Shown here in pieces: positions 8,538-14,766 of a stretch of DNA of 18,877 bases. The DNA lies in NCBI GenBank assembly GCA_034434895.1, contig DAOTYI010000178.1, forward strand, positions 1 to 18,877, in the 5' to 3' direction. This stretch comes from DAOTXL01 sp034434895 (lineage in GTDB: Bacteria; Chloroflexota; Anaerolineae; JAAYZQ01). The position numbers and the translations under genes were made by a program. Position 1 is the stretch's first letter. Each line of letters begins with the position of its first letter. The notes under the pieces were generated by a model. It saw only the letters and a list, made by a program, of their open reading frames with translations. It did no database searches and was not told where the DNA came from.

Positions 8538-9485
8538 TCAGTCCGTTGTTTGCTGCTGCTGTCGGACCAGTGAGATAAACGCCTCCTCCATGCGCGGCCG
8601 GGTCTGACGCAGGCCGATGACCTCGATGCCGGCGGAGGTCAATGCGGCCTGAAGTGCCGCCTGCCGTTGCGCAGCTTTGTCCACAAAGACGTGGAGCAGA
8701 TCGCCATAGGTCTGCACTTCCAACACCCCCTCCAGCCTGGAAACGACCTCCCCGGCGCGGCGCAGGTCGGGGGTCCGTACCTCCAGCAGTTCCCCTCTCA
8801 CCAGCTCCCTGATCCGTCCCGGCAGATCACAAACGATGAGCCGGCCCTGGTAGATCAGCCCCACCCGTGAGCACCGTTCCGCCTCATCCATGTAGGGGGT
8901 ACTGACAAAGATCGTGATGCCTTGCAGGTGCAATTCGGTCAGAATGTCCCAGAATTCGCGGCGGCTGACCGGGTCTACGCCGGTAGTCGGCTCGTCGAGA
9001 AAGATGATCTCCGGCTGATGGATCAGGGTGCAGGCCAGGGCCAGCTTTTTTTGCATTCCGCCTGACAGGTGGGCTGCCCGCCGCTTGCGGAACGAGGTCA
9101 GGCGGGCAAAATGTAGCAGTCGTTCTTTGCGTTCCTGCCGCTCGCGGCCCCGTACCTGGAAGATATCGGCGAAAAAGTCCAGATTTTCGGCCACCGACAG
9201 GTCGCCGTAGAGGTTAAAACGCTGAGCCATGTAGCCGATATGGGGCTTGATCTGCTCCGCTTCCTTGACGGTATCAAAGCCGGCCACCCATGCCCGGCCC
9301 TGGCTGGGGTCCATCAGGGCGCACAACAGGCGGATGGTCGTCGTCTTGCCTGCGCCGTCGGGGCCAACCAGACCGAAAATCTCGCCGCGGTGGACCGTCA
9401 GGTTCAGGTTGTCCACAGCGGTGACCTTTTTGAAGCGCCGCGTCAGCTTTTCGGTGATGATGACCGGCTCACACTCGTTGCTCAC
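8538..9485 (-). CDS. ABC-2 exporter ATP-binding protein, equivalent of the N-terminal half of YbhF, degenerate H-loop
   Basis: A 315-aa cytoplasmic ATPase paired with the following ATPase. Walker A is GPDGAGKTT (41-49), with Asp where most ABC-2 ATPases have Asn. Q-loop GYMAQRF (Gln88), signature LSGGMQKK (140-147) and Walker B IIFLDEPTTGVDP are present. The H-loop reads VSTPYMDEAERC: position 197 is Pro instead of the catalytic-switch His. From memory, the N-terminal half of E. coli YbhF has the same GPDGAGKTT and an H-loop without His, so this looks like an inherited asymmetry rather than decay. The start is GTG (9483-9485), eight bases after a strong GGAGGGG; no better ATG exists. It ends 5 bases before a possible early start of the next ATPase and follows the permease after a 91-base gap containing an inverted repeat. 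Confidence 0.9.
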   Translation of the reverse strand: MSNECEPVIITEKLTRRFKKVTAVDNLNLTVHRGEIFGLVGPDGAGKTTTIRLLCALMDPSQGRAWVAGFDTVKEAEQIKPHIGYMAQRFNLYGDLSVAENLDFFADIFQVRGRERQERKERLLHFARLTSFRKRRAAHLSGGMQKKLALACTLIHQPEIIFLDEPTTGVDPVSRREFWDILTELHLQGITIFVSTPYMDEAERCSRVGLIYQGRLIVCDLPGRIRELVRGELLEVRTPDLRRAGEVVSRLEGVLEVQTYGDLLHVFVDKAAQRQAALQAALTSAGIEVIGLRQTRPRMEEAFISLVRQQQQTTD

Positions 9486-9501
9486 AAACGATGCCCCTCC
9501 T

Positions 9502-9573
9502 TTCGCATAGTTTCGCTTCCATTTTCAGCCAGTTTCAGGCCGATAGCTTCCCGGTCCGATGTGACTATGCGAA
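9502..9573. repeat. 10-bp inverted repeat in the permease-ATPase gap
   Basis: TTCGCATAGT (9502-9511) and ACTATGCGAA (9564-9573) are perfect reverse complements separated by 52 bases. They fill most of the 91-base gap, the only sizeable gap within the exporter operon. In the transcript they could form a stem that spaces or tunes expression of the two parts, or protects an mRNA end. The Shine-Dalgarno sequence of the ATPase lies just outside the stem (9494-9500). Confidence 0.5.
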
Positions 9574-9576
9574 GAA

Positions 9577-10698
9577 TCACTCCAACCGCTTCCGAAACCG
9601 CGCCGCCGCCAACACCACCACCACCCCGCCAAAGATCGCCAGCGACCCCACCTCATCAGCCAGTACATCCAGGCCGGCCCCTTTCAGGATAATGGAGCGC
9701 ACAATAATCAGCACATAGGTCAACGGCACGGCCCTGCTTAACCGCTGCAAGAGGGGCGGCATGGCGTCAACCGGGAAAAAATAGCCGGAAAGGAAGATAG
9801 AAGGCAACAGGATAAAAAAGGTCAACAGCATCGCTTCCTGTTGGGTTTTAGACACGGTTGAGATCAAAATGCCCAACCCCAACGACGTGGCTAAAAAGAT
9901 GGACGATAAAGCCAGCAGCAAGAGCAGGTTACCGTGGATCGGCACGCCAAACCACCAGACGCCGACAGACAGGATCTCCAGCAGGTCCCAAAAGGCGATG
10001 AGCACATAGGGCAACACCTTGCCGAGGATCAGCTCCAGCGGGCGGATCGGGGTGACGATCAGTTGTTCGATCGTCCCCTGCTCCCGTTCGCGGACGATGG
10101 ACATGGCCGTCAGCAGCATGGTCAGCATGGACAGGATGACTCCGATCAAGCCGGGGATCATAAAATTGGCACTTTTCATGCTGGGATTGTACCACACACG
10201 GGGATGGACCTCAATGCCCGGAGCGGCTGCCAGCCGGCTGCCCAACGCCTGCTGGATCACCGCCAGCGACTGAGCCTGCCCCACCCCCTGCGCAGCCGAC
10301 AGCGCCGTCGTGGCCACGCCCGGATCCGAACCGTCAATGACAAAGCCCACCCTGCCCTTTTCCCCCCGGGTGAGGGCACGTTCATAACCGTCGGGGATGA
10401 TCAACCCTGCCCGCACCTTGCCGCTGTCTATGGCCCGGGCCATCTCCGCCTCGTCATCCACTGTAAGTTTTATGTCAAAATAACCGGAGGCGCGATAGGC
10501 CTCTATCAACTCCCGGCTGCGGGCCGTATGATCCCGATCGAGCACCGCGGTGGCCAGATGTTTGACATCGGTCGTGGCCGCATAGCCCAGCAACAGGAGC
10601 TGGATCACCGGGATCAAAAAGATCACCGCCAGGGTGCGTGGGTCGCGCACGATGTGCAGGAACTCCTTGCGGACGATGGCCAACACGCGACCGGGCAT
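9577..10698 (-). CDS. ABC-2 type exporter permease, YbhS/YbhR-like
   Basis: A 373-aa membrane protein of the ABC-2 family. An amphipathic N-terminus (VRKEFLHIVRDPRTLAV) leads into transmembrane helix 1 (VIFLIPVIQLLLLGYA). A large extracytoplasmic domain follows (about residues 45-175), then five further helices (for example ANFMIPGLIGVILSMLTMLL and MLLTFFILLPSIFLSGYFF), with the family motif SIVREREQGTIEQLIVTPI in the cytoplasmic loop and the conserved FPVDAMPPLLQRLSRAVPLTY near the end. Length and layout match E. coli YbhS/YbhR and similar linearmycin/anthracycline exporter permeases. The ATG at 10696-10698 lies 3 bases after the TetR stop and follows a G-rich Shine-Dalgarno sequence, so the regulator and permease are coupled. 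Only one such permease is present, so a homodimer or a second gene elsewhere is needed. Confidence 0.9.
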   Translation of the reverse strand: MPGRVLAIVRKEFLHIVRDPRTLAVIFLIPVIQLLLLGYAATTDVKHLATAVLDRDHTARSRELIEAYRASGYFDIKLTVDDEAEMARAIDSGKVRAGLIIPDGYERALTRGEKGRVGFVIDGSDPGVATTALSAAQGVGQAQSLAVIQQALGSRLAAAPGIEVHPRVWYNPSMKSANFMIPGLIGVILSMLTMLLTAMSIVREREQGTIEQLIVTPIRPLELILGKVLPYVLIAFWDLLEILSVGVWWFGVPIHGNLLLLLALSSIFLATSLGLGILISTVSKTQQEAMLLTFFILLPSIFLSGYFFPVDAMPPLLQRLSRAVPLTYVLIIVRSIILKGAGLDVLADEVGSLAIFGGVVVVLAAARFRKRLE

Positions 10699-10701
10699 CT
10701 C

Positions 10702-11346
10702 TCATCCCCCTCTACCAGCGTTCAGGCCATCAAAAACCAGGGTGGCCAGCAGGTCGGGCACCTTCTCCCAACCGGCACGCAGCAGTTCATCGCCCAGGAT
10801 GCGCAGCACCAGCAGGCCGATGAACACGCTCTGCACCAGGCGCACCGTCAACGACACATCCACAGGACGGATGCGCCCGGCCGTGATCTGGGCCTGCACA
10901 TACTGCTCCAGCAAGGCCGCAATGCGCAACACATACTGGCGGTAGAACTGTTCACGCAACGGCGGGTTGACAAACACCTGGGGCAGGATCGCTTTGAGCA
11001 TCTCTTCACTCTGCTCGATACGGGCCAGGCGGTGGTGGAAAGCAGTAACAAAAAAGTTGCGCACATCCCCCTGCAAAGCCTGAGCCAGCTCATCCGACAG
11101 CCGCTCTAACTCGGCCAGGCGGGACATCAGGCCAATGAGCAGGTCCGCCTTGGTATCAAAGTAGTTATAGATGGTGCCTTCCGACAACCCCGCTATAGCG
11201 GCGATCTCCCGCGTCGTCGCCCGATCATAGCCCTTAACTGCAAAGATGTTCGCGGCTGCATCAAGGAGCTGATTCCGCCGGGCTTCGATCAACTGTTCCC
11301 GGACAGGATCGGGCGGTTTTTCATCCATAGGGATCTGATCGGGCAC
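10702..11346 (-). CDS. TetR-family transcriptional regulator of the exporter operon
   Basis: A 214-aa DNA-binding regulator, first gene of the exporter operon. The N-terminal helix-turn-helix domain is typical: QLLDAAANIFAVKGYDRATT, then REIAAIAGLSEGTIYNYF and KADLLIGLM. The C-terminal ligand and dimer domain ends in a hydrophobic helix pair (VRLVQSVFIGLLVLRILG). The GTG at 11344-11346 is chosen because the strong Shine-Dalgarno sequence AGGAGAGAGGG ends seven bases upstream. A GTG at 11386-11388 and an ATG at 11326-11328 have no such signal. It probably represses its own operon through the two dyads next to the promoter at 11610-11637, and would release on binding an exporter substrate. E. 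coli CecR has the same position at the head of ybhGFSR. Confidence 0.9.
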   Translation of the reverse strand: MPDQIPMDEKPPDPVREQLIEARRNQLLDAAANIFAVKGYDRATTREIAAIAGLSEGTIYNYFDTKADLLIGLMSRLAELERLSDELAQALQGDVRNFFVTAFHHRLARIEQSEEMLKAILPQVFVNPPLREQFYRQYVLRIAALLEQYVQAQITAGRIRPVDVSLTVRLVQSVFIGLLVLRILGDELLRAGWEKVPDLLATLVFDGLNAGRGG

Positions 11347-11430
11347 CGTGACACCCTCTCTCCTGGCACTGTATGGGACACGGGACACTCTTCCACCTCC
11401 GCAAGATATATTGCCCCTCTACTCCGGGGG

Positions 11431-11560
11431 CTGGAACCCCATTGGCATCAAGTTAAGGCGCGGGCGATTGGAAATCGCACCGGGTACCGGTGGATGCCTG
11501 GCCGCAGGCCCCTGAGGTGCGACTTGGTCGCTTCACTTGATGCGTATGGCCTGGAACCCC
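11431..11560. repeat. MITE-like element flanked by 10-bp direct repeats
   Basis: CTGGAACCCC occurs at 11431-11440 and again at 11551-11560. The 110 bases between them have subterminal inverted repeats, GCATCAAGT (11445-11453) and ACTTGATGC (11535-11543), and an inner pair TCGCACC (11475-11481) and GGTGCGA (11516-11522). The layout is that of a small non-autonomous mobile or palindromic repeat with a target duplication. The direct repeats sit in G/C-rich sequence that can pair with itself, so they may also be structural. The element lies between the operon promoter and the TetR start, so it would be transcribed as part of the leader. Confidence 0.45.
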
Positions 11561-11574
11561 CGGCCAATTCCTAT

Positions 11575-11608
11575 TGAGCATATACTCACTTTGATGAGCA
11601 ATTACTCA
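11575..11608. promoter_or_regulatory. Two tandem operator-like dyads, probable TetR-regulator sites
   Basis: TGAGCATATACTCA (11575-11588) and TGAGCAATTACTCA (11595-11608) share the pattern TGAGCA-NN-TACTCA. Each is a near-perfect dyad (12 of 14 positions), and their centres are 20 bases apart, about two DNA turns. The upstream one begins right after the -10 box of the minus-strand promoter and covers the expected start point. TetR-family operators often have this size and symmetry, so binding here would block transcription of the regulator-exporter operon. Confidence 0.7.
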
Positions 11609-11609
11609 T

Positions 11610-11637
11610 AGTATACCCATCCCAGAAAATCTGTCAA
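11610..11637 (-). promoter_or_regulatory. Sigma-70 promoter of the TetR-exporter operon
   Basis: On the minus strand TTGACA (complement of 11632-11637) is followed after 16 bases by TATACT (complement of 11610-11615). This is a full -35 match and a 5/6 -10 match. The predicted start near 11603 falls inside the first operator dyad. The leader to the TetR GTG is about 255 bases and contains the MITE-like element. A strong promoter with operators on its start site fits tight repression with strong induction. Confidence 0.75.
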
Positions 11638-11684
11638 GATCGGCCCTCTGTCTGGCACTGCCGGCCCATTGTGAACGTATTTAT

Positions 11685-11767
11685 CTCGACAATGTTCGAA
11701 ATGAAAAAATTTTCTTTGGGGTGAGGTCCGCCTTGACCGCCATTTACGTTAATTTAACATTGTCGAG
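11685..11767. repeat. 12-bp inverted repeat
   Basis: CTCGACAATGTT (11685-11696) and AACATTGTCGAG (11756-11767) are perfect reverse complements with 59 AT-richer bases between them. The right arm directly touches the next inverted repeat at 11768. The included sequence holds a poor promoter-like pair pointing right (TTGACC, TAACAT) that is not called. The function is unknown; a two-part operator or the ends of a small mobile element are both possible. Confidence 0.55.
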
Positions 11768-11864
11768 CTACCCTCCCGCAGGTTTGGGCGCAATCTCTGT
11801 ACAAGTGCGCTGCGATGGGCTGCTCGCCCTGTTGCCGGCCACTCTCTAACCTGCGGGAGGGTAG
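11768..11864. repeat. 17-bp perfect inverted repeat, 97-bp element
   Basis: CTACCCTCCCGCAGGTT (11768-11784) and AACCTGCGGGAGGGTAG (11848-11864) are exact reverse complements with 63 bases between them. No open frame of note lies inside and no target duplication flanks it. It could be a MITE-type or REP-type intergenic repeat. The long perfect arms cannot be explained by chance. Confidence 0.65.
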
Positions 11865-11880
11865 TGGGTTTGAGAAGGTA

Positions 11881-11921
11881 GGGTTTTGCGGCAGGTGGCT
11901 GCGCCGCCCGCCGCAAAACCC
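11881..11921. repeat. 12-bp inverted repeat hairpin, REP-like
   Basis: GGGTTTTGCGGC (11881-11892) and GCCGCAAAACCC (11910-11921) are perfect reverse complements with a 17-base G/C-rich loop that can pair further. It would fold as a strong hairpin on either strand. With no T-run it is not a classical terminator. It resembles the short intergenic palindromes scattered in Chloroflexota genomes, though copy number elsewhere cannot be judged from one window. Confidence 0.55.
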
Positions 11922-12239
11922 CTTGTGTAACTCCTGCTGCTGAGTATACCACCCTTCCTTTGTTCATGGCAAGTCGAAAAGACGTTGAGTGTTCGTAGCA
12001 GAAGAATGGAACACCCCCCCCGCCCTGCTCCCCCCCGGTCTGTGACCCGGCGACCCCCCCACTGTAGGGCAACTGCGAGCAGTTGCCCTACAAACGCACC
12101 AGCCTTGCGCCCCCCACTGGCGTTCTGCTTCGAACACCCGCCTTCCAGGTCTGACGGTCCCCCCGACTTTTCCGCTCGTCGACGGTCTGTGACCCCGGCA
12201 GGCCCCGCCGACAGATCCACGAGGCCAATCGAGCAGCTA
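11922..12239. other. Non-coding spacer with C-runs and a 13-bp direct repeat
   Basis: No supported coding region is seen in this stretch; the open frames through it are rich in Pro/Arg and lack protein-like patterns. It has long C-runs around 12015-12060 and a direct repeat CGGTCTGTGACCC at 12036-12048 and 12183-12195. It also holds the palindrome at 12063-12092, listed separately. This is the rest of the long gap between the exporter operon promoter and the next gene. Confidence 0.5.
12063..12092. repeat. Perfect 13-bp stem palindrome, copy 1
   Basis: TGTAGGGCAACTG (12063-12075), loop CGAG, CAGTTGCCCTACA (12080-12092). A second copy lies at 12804-12830 with loop CTCG, the reverse complement of this loop, so the two copies lie in opposite orientation and flank the 172-aa gene. 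It looks like a REP/REPIN-type intergenic repeat. Confidence 0.7.
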
Positions 12240-12268
12240 TTGACATCCGGCTCAGGGAAGGGTATAAT
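12240..12268 (+). promoter_or_regulatory. Consensus sigma-70 promoter of the 172-aa gene
   Basis: TTGACA (12240-12245) and TATAAT (12263-12268) are 17 bases apart: perfect matches to both boxes and spacing. Transcription would start near 12275, only about 15 bases before the ATG at 12290, so the mRNA leader is very short and has only a weak G-rich ribosome site. Confidence 0.8.
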
Positions 12269-12289
12269 CCAGGCCGGGGGTCTATCGGC

Positions 12290-12808
12290 ATGTGGGAGCC
12301 TGGCGCACTGACCTGTCTGCTGGATGAACACCTGGCCCGCTATCCGGCTGCGCAGCCGGCCGACCTCTACAAGCTGCTCTATCAGGGGGTGTTGGGGCCG
12401 GAACATCTGATCGCCTCGCCGGAGGATTTTGCCCTTCGGCTGCGGGCCGAGTATGAAACGCTGCTGCCGGACCCGGCCGGGCCGTTGTGGGAACCGGTGC
12501 GGCCTGACCGGTCGCTGGGCCGTCTGCACCTGCGCCCGTTCAAAGCCCGCCACGGTGACCTGGAGTGGCTGATCGCCCTCTGCCTCCGCACGGCGGAGCG
12601 GACCTGGGGCACGGCGGCGGAGCTGCGGTCGGTCTGGGCCACCTTTGTCGCCCTGTGTCGGGCCGGCCGCTGGGAAAGCCTGGCCCTGGCCCAGGTGCAG
12701 GCCCTCCATGACCGGCTGGAGGCGCAGGGCTATCCCCCGCTTCACCACTCGGCCATCTATCGGCAGGCCTACCACCCTGCCTACCGCCTGGTGGCCTGTG
12801 AGATGTAG
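12290..12808 (+). CDS. Conserved-looking hypothetical protein, 172 aa
   Basis: I do not recognise a named family. The protein is soluble, with no signal peptide or membrane helix. The most family-like stretch is DLYKLLYQGVLGPEHLI (residues 25-41), followed by an acidic region and RLHLRPFKARHGDLEWL. The C-terminus (HHSAIYRQAYHPAYRLV) is rich in aromatic and His residues. The His and Glu in GPEH and HHSAIY might be functional, but that is a guess. The start ATG at 12290 sits about 15 bases from the predicted transcription start. The stop codon TAG (12806-12808) lies inside the second copy of the palindrome. The gene is a single-gene unit between the two palindromes, apart from the sugar operon that follows. 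Confidence 0.75.
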   Translation: MWEPGALTCLLDEHLARYPAAQPADLYKLLYQGVLGPEHLIASPEDFALRLRAEYETLLPDPAGPLWEPVRPDRSLGRLHLRPFKARHGDLEWLIALCLRTAERTWGTAAELRSVWATFVALCRAGRWESLALAQVQALHDRLEAQGYPPLHHSAIYRQAYHPAYRLVACEM

Positions 12809-12830
12809 GGCAACTGCTCGCAGTTGCCCT
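12804..12830. repeat. Palindrome copy 2, opposite orientation, overlapping the stop codon
   Basis: TGTAGGGCAACTG (12804-12816), loop CTCG (12817-12820), CAGTTGCCCT (12821-12830). The last three bases of the second arm are lost compared with copy 1. The repeat supplies the TAG stop of the 172-aa gene. The resulting hairpin at the mRNA end may stabilise or end the transcript, although no T-run follows. Confidence 0.65.
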
Positions 12831-12853
12831 GCTGTCTACCCGCTGGAGAGTTT

Positions 12854-12882
12854 TTGCGCCGCATGGCCGGTTGTGGTATAGT
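12854..12882 (+). promoter_or_regulatory. Possible promoter of the sugar/membrane operon
   Basis: TTGCGC (12854-12859) and TATAGT (12877-12882) are 17 bases apart: 3/6 and 5/6 matches. The start would be near 12889, giving a leader of about 109 bases before the GTG at 12998. It is the only promoter-like pair in the gap and the natural place for the operon promoter. Confidence 0.45.
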
Positions 12883-12997
12883 AGCCTGTGCTGCTTCCAG
12901 GCCATCGGCGTCCGGGACGCCGAATACGCCCGCGACGATCTGAGCCGGTTGCAGCCATAACTATCCGTCATGGGTCATTCAAGGGGAGCAGGGTCCG

Positions 12998-13807
12998 GTG
13001 TTTTACCGTGAACGGGCCAGCGTCGTAGCGGCGCTGGTGGTGGTGGGGCTGATCCTGGCGGCCTATCTGCGGCTGCCCACCTGGTCGTATGAGTTGACAG
13101 TGTTGGGTTCGCCGCTGACGGTCAACCTGTCACAGACGGCGCTGCTGGCCGCGCTGCTGGTGGGCATCACCTGCGCCGGCACCGATGCGGTCGTCCGCTC
13201 ACACCCGGCGGCGCGGCAGAGCGAGGCCCGCTACAGCTTTGTCACCTGGACGTTGCCGGGGTTGACGGCGCTGCTGGCTGCCGTGCTGCTGCCCCAGGCC
13301 CCCACCCTCCTCTACCGGCTGGCCGGCTCCCTGCTCACCGGCCTGCTGCTGATCCTGGTCATCAGCGCCGAGTATGAGACGGTGGACCCGGCCGGCCGCC
13401 GCTACCTGGCCGCCCGGCTGGGGTTGAACGCCTGGGCCTACCTGCTGGCCCTGCTGCTGTTTGTGCTCCTCTATTCGGCCAAGGCCCGCAGCCTGATCTC
13501 GGCCACCGGCGTCACCCTGGTCAGCACGCTGCTGGCGCTGGAGTTCCTGCGCAGCGCCGGACGGGGCTTTGGCCGCACCGCCCTCTATGCCTTCATCGCC
13601 GGATTGAGCACCGGCGAGATCATCTGGGCCATGAACTACTGGCGCATCTCCGGGGTGACCGGCGGGCTGATCCTGCTGTTGGGCTTTTATCTCTTCACCG
13701 GCCTGGCCAATCAGCAGCTCCAGGAGCGGCTGACGCGCCACGTGCTGATCGAGTATGGGGCGGTCGCCCTGGTCGGGCTGGCGGTCCTGTTGCGCTTCGG
13801 CCCCTGA
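12998..13807 (+). CDS. Multipass membrane protein of unknown function
   Basis: A 269-aa integral membrane protein with about eight hydrophobic segments, the first at residues 6-24 (SVVAALVVVGLILAAYLRL) and the last at the C-terminus (VLIEYGAVALVGLAVLLRF). Soluble loops are short, and one contains RSHPAARQSEARYSFVTW. No catalytic motif is recognised. It heads a run of glycosyltransferase and epimerase genes, with 14 bases to the next start, so a role in handling a lipid-linked sugar or a surface polymer is possible but unproven. The GTG start has a weak ribosome site (GGGGAGCAGGG upstream), and no better start is nearby. Confidence 0.8.
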   Translation: MFYRERASVVAALVVVGLILAAYLRLPTWSYELTVLGSPLTVNLSQTALLAALLVGITCAGTDAVVRSHPAARQSEARYSFVTWTLPGLTALLAAVLLPQAPTLLYRLAGSLLTGLLLILVISAEYETVDPAGRRYLAARLGLNAWAYLLALLLFVLLYSAKARSLISATGVTLVSTLLALEFLRSAGRGFGRTALYAFIAGLSTGEIIWAMNYWRISGVTGGLILLLGFYLFTGLANQQLQERLTRHVLIEYGAVALVGLAVLLRFGP

Positions 13808-13821
13808 GCCTGAGGACCCCG

Positions 13822-14766
13822 ATGATCTCGTTCGTCATCCCGCTGCTCAACGAGGAAGGTTCGCTGCAGGCCCTGTACCAGGCGATCACCCAGGCCGCCG
13901 GCTCGCTGCCCGATGCCTATGAGATCTGGTTTGTGGATGACGGCAGCACCGACCGCTCCCCGGCCATTCTGCGCGAGCTCTACGAGCGGGACAAGGCCCA
14001 TGTGCGGGTCATTCAATTCCGGCGCAACTTTGGCAAGACGGCGGCGCTGAGCGCCGGCTTTGCCCGGGCGCAGGGTGAGATCCTCGTCACCCTGGATGCC
14101 GATCTGCAGGATGACCCGGCCGAACTGCCCAGGCTGCTGGCCAGGCTGGAGGAAGGGTACGACCTGGTGGGGGCGTGGCGGGTGAAGCGTCAGGACCCGG
14201 TTTCCAAACGGTGGCCTTCCCGTTTTGCCAACTGGACCGTTTCAACCCTGACCGGCATCCGGCTCAACGACCTCAACTGCGGCTTTAAAGTTTACCGCCG
14301 TCCGGTGGTTCAGGAGCTCCGCCTGTATGGCGAGCTTCACCGCTACATCCCGGTCCTGGCCCACTGGAAGGGCTATCGGGTCGCCGAAGTGCCGGTCGTT
14401 CACCATCCCCGTCGCTTCGGGCGTTCCAAGTTCGGCGGGCGGCGCTTTGTCCGCAGCTATCTGGACTTTCTCAGTGTGCTCTTTTTGACCACCTATCTGA
14501 AGCGTCCCATGCACCTGTTCGGTCTGGCGGGCAGCCTCTTTGCCGCCATCGGCACGGTCATCATGCTCTACCTGACGGCGTTGTGGCTGATCGAGGGGGG
14601 GATCGGCTGGCGGCCCCTGCTCTTCTTCGGCATCACCGCCCTGGTGGTGGGCATCCAGCTTGTCAGTGTGGGGCTGCTGGGGGAGATGCTGCGCCACGTG
14701 ACCTTTCGGCCGGAGGAGGAATACTCGATCCGTTGTGTCTGGGATGCAACCGGGGAGGAAGGATGA
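13822..14766 (+). CDS. Family 2 glycosyltransferase, membrane-anchored (DPM1/GtrB-like)
   Basis: A 314-aa enzyme that would transfer a sugar from a nucleotide donor to a polyprenyl-phosphate or similar carrier at the inner face of the membrane. The GT-A fold is clear: ISFVIPLLNEEGS (2-14), VDDGSTD (38-44), and the metal-binding DAD at 92-94 within LDADLQDDP. The acceptor-side region has LNDLNCGFKVYRR and HHPRRFGRSKFG. Two C-terminal transmembrane helices (about 234-261 and 270-295) match the GtrB/ArnC-like polyprenyl-phosphate glycosyltransferases. GAGG lies six bases before the ATG. The stop overlaps the epimerase start (ATGA), so the two are translationally coupled. The sugar is not predictable. 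Confidence 0.9.
   Translation: MISFVIPLLNEEGSLQALYQAITQAAGSLPDAYEIWFVDDGSTDRSPAILRELYERDKAHVRVIQFRRNFGKTAALSAGFARAQGEILVTLDADLQDDPAELPRLLARLEEGYDLVGAWRVKRQDPVSKRWPSRFANWTVSTLTGIRLNDLNCGFKVYRRPVVQELRLYGELHRYIPVLAHWKGYRVAEVPVVHHPRRFGRSKFGGRRFVRSYLDFLSVLFLTTYLKRPMHLFGLAGSLFAAIGTVIMLYLTALWLIEGGIGWRPLLFFGITALVVGIQLVSVGLLGEMLRHVTFRPEEEYSIRCVWDATGEEG

Noticed and set aside
11697..11760. Promoter-like TTGACC / TAACAT pair pointing right
   Set aside because: The -10 box is weak, the spacer is 16 bases, and no gene follows for 500 bases.
11846..12775. 309-residue minus-strand open frame through the spacer and over the 172-aa gene
   Set aside because: It crosses several palindromes and is antisense to a gene with a consensus promoter; composition is Arg/Gly/Pro-rich.
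12883..12960. Protein-like tail reading AIGVRDAEYARDDLSRLQP before the membrane-protein gene
   Set aside because: No start codon, overlaps the presumed operon promoter region, and is too short to distinguish a gene remnant from chance.
14583..14762. Longer start for the epimerase
   Set aside because: The extra residues are an out-of-frame reading of the glycosyltransferase gene. The ATGA overlap with GGAGGAAGG fixes the start at 14763.
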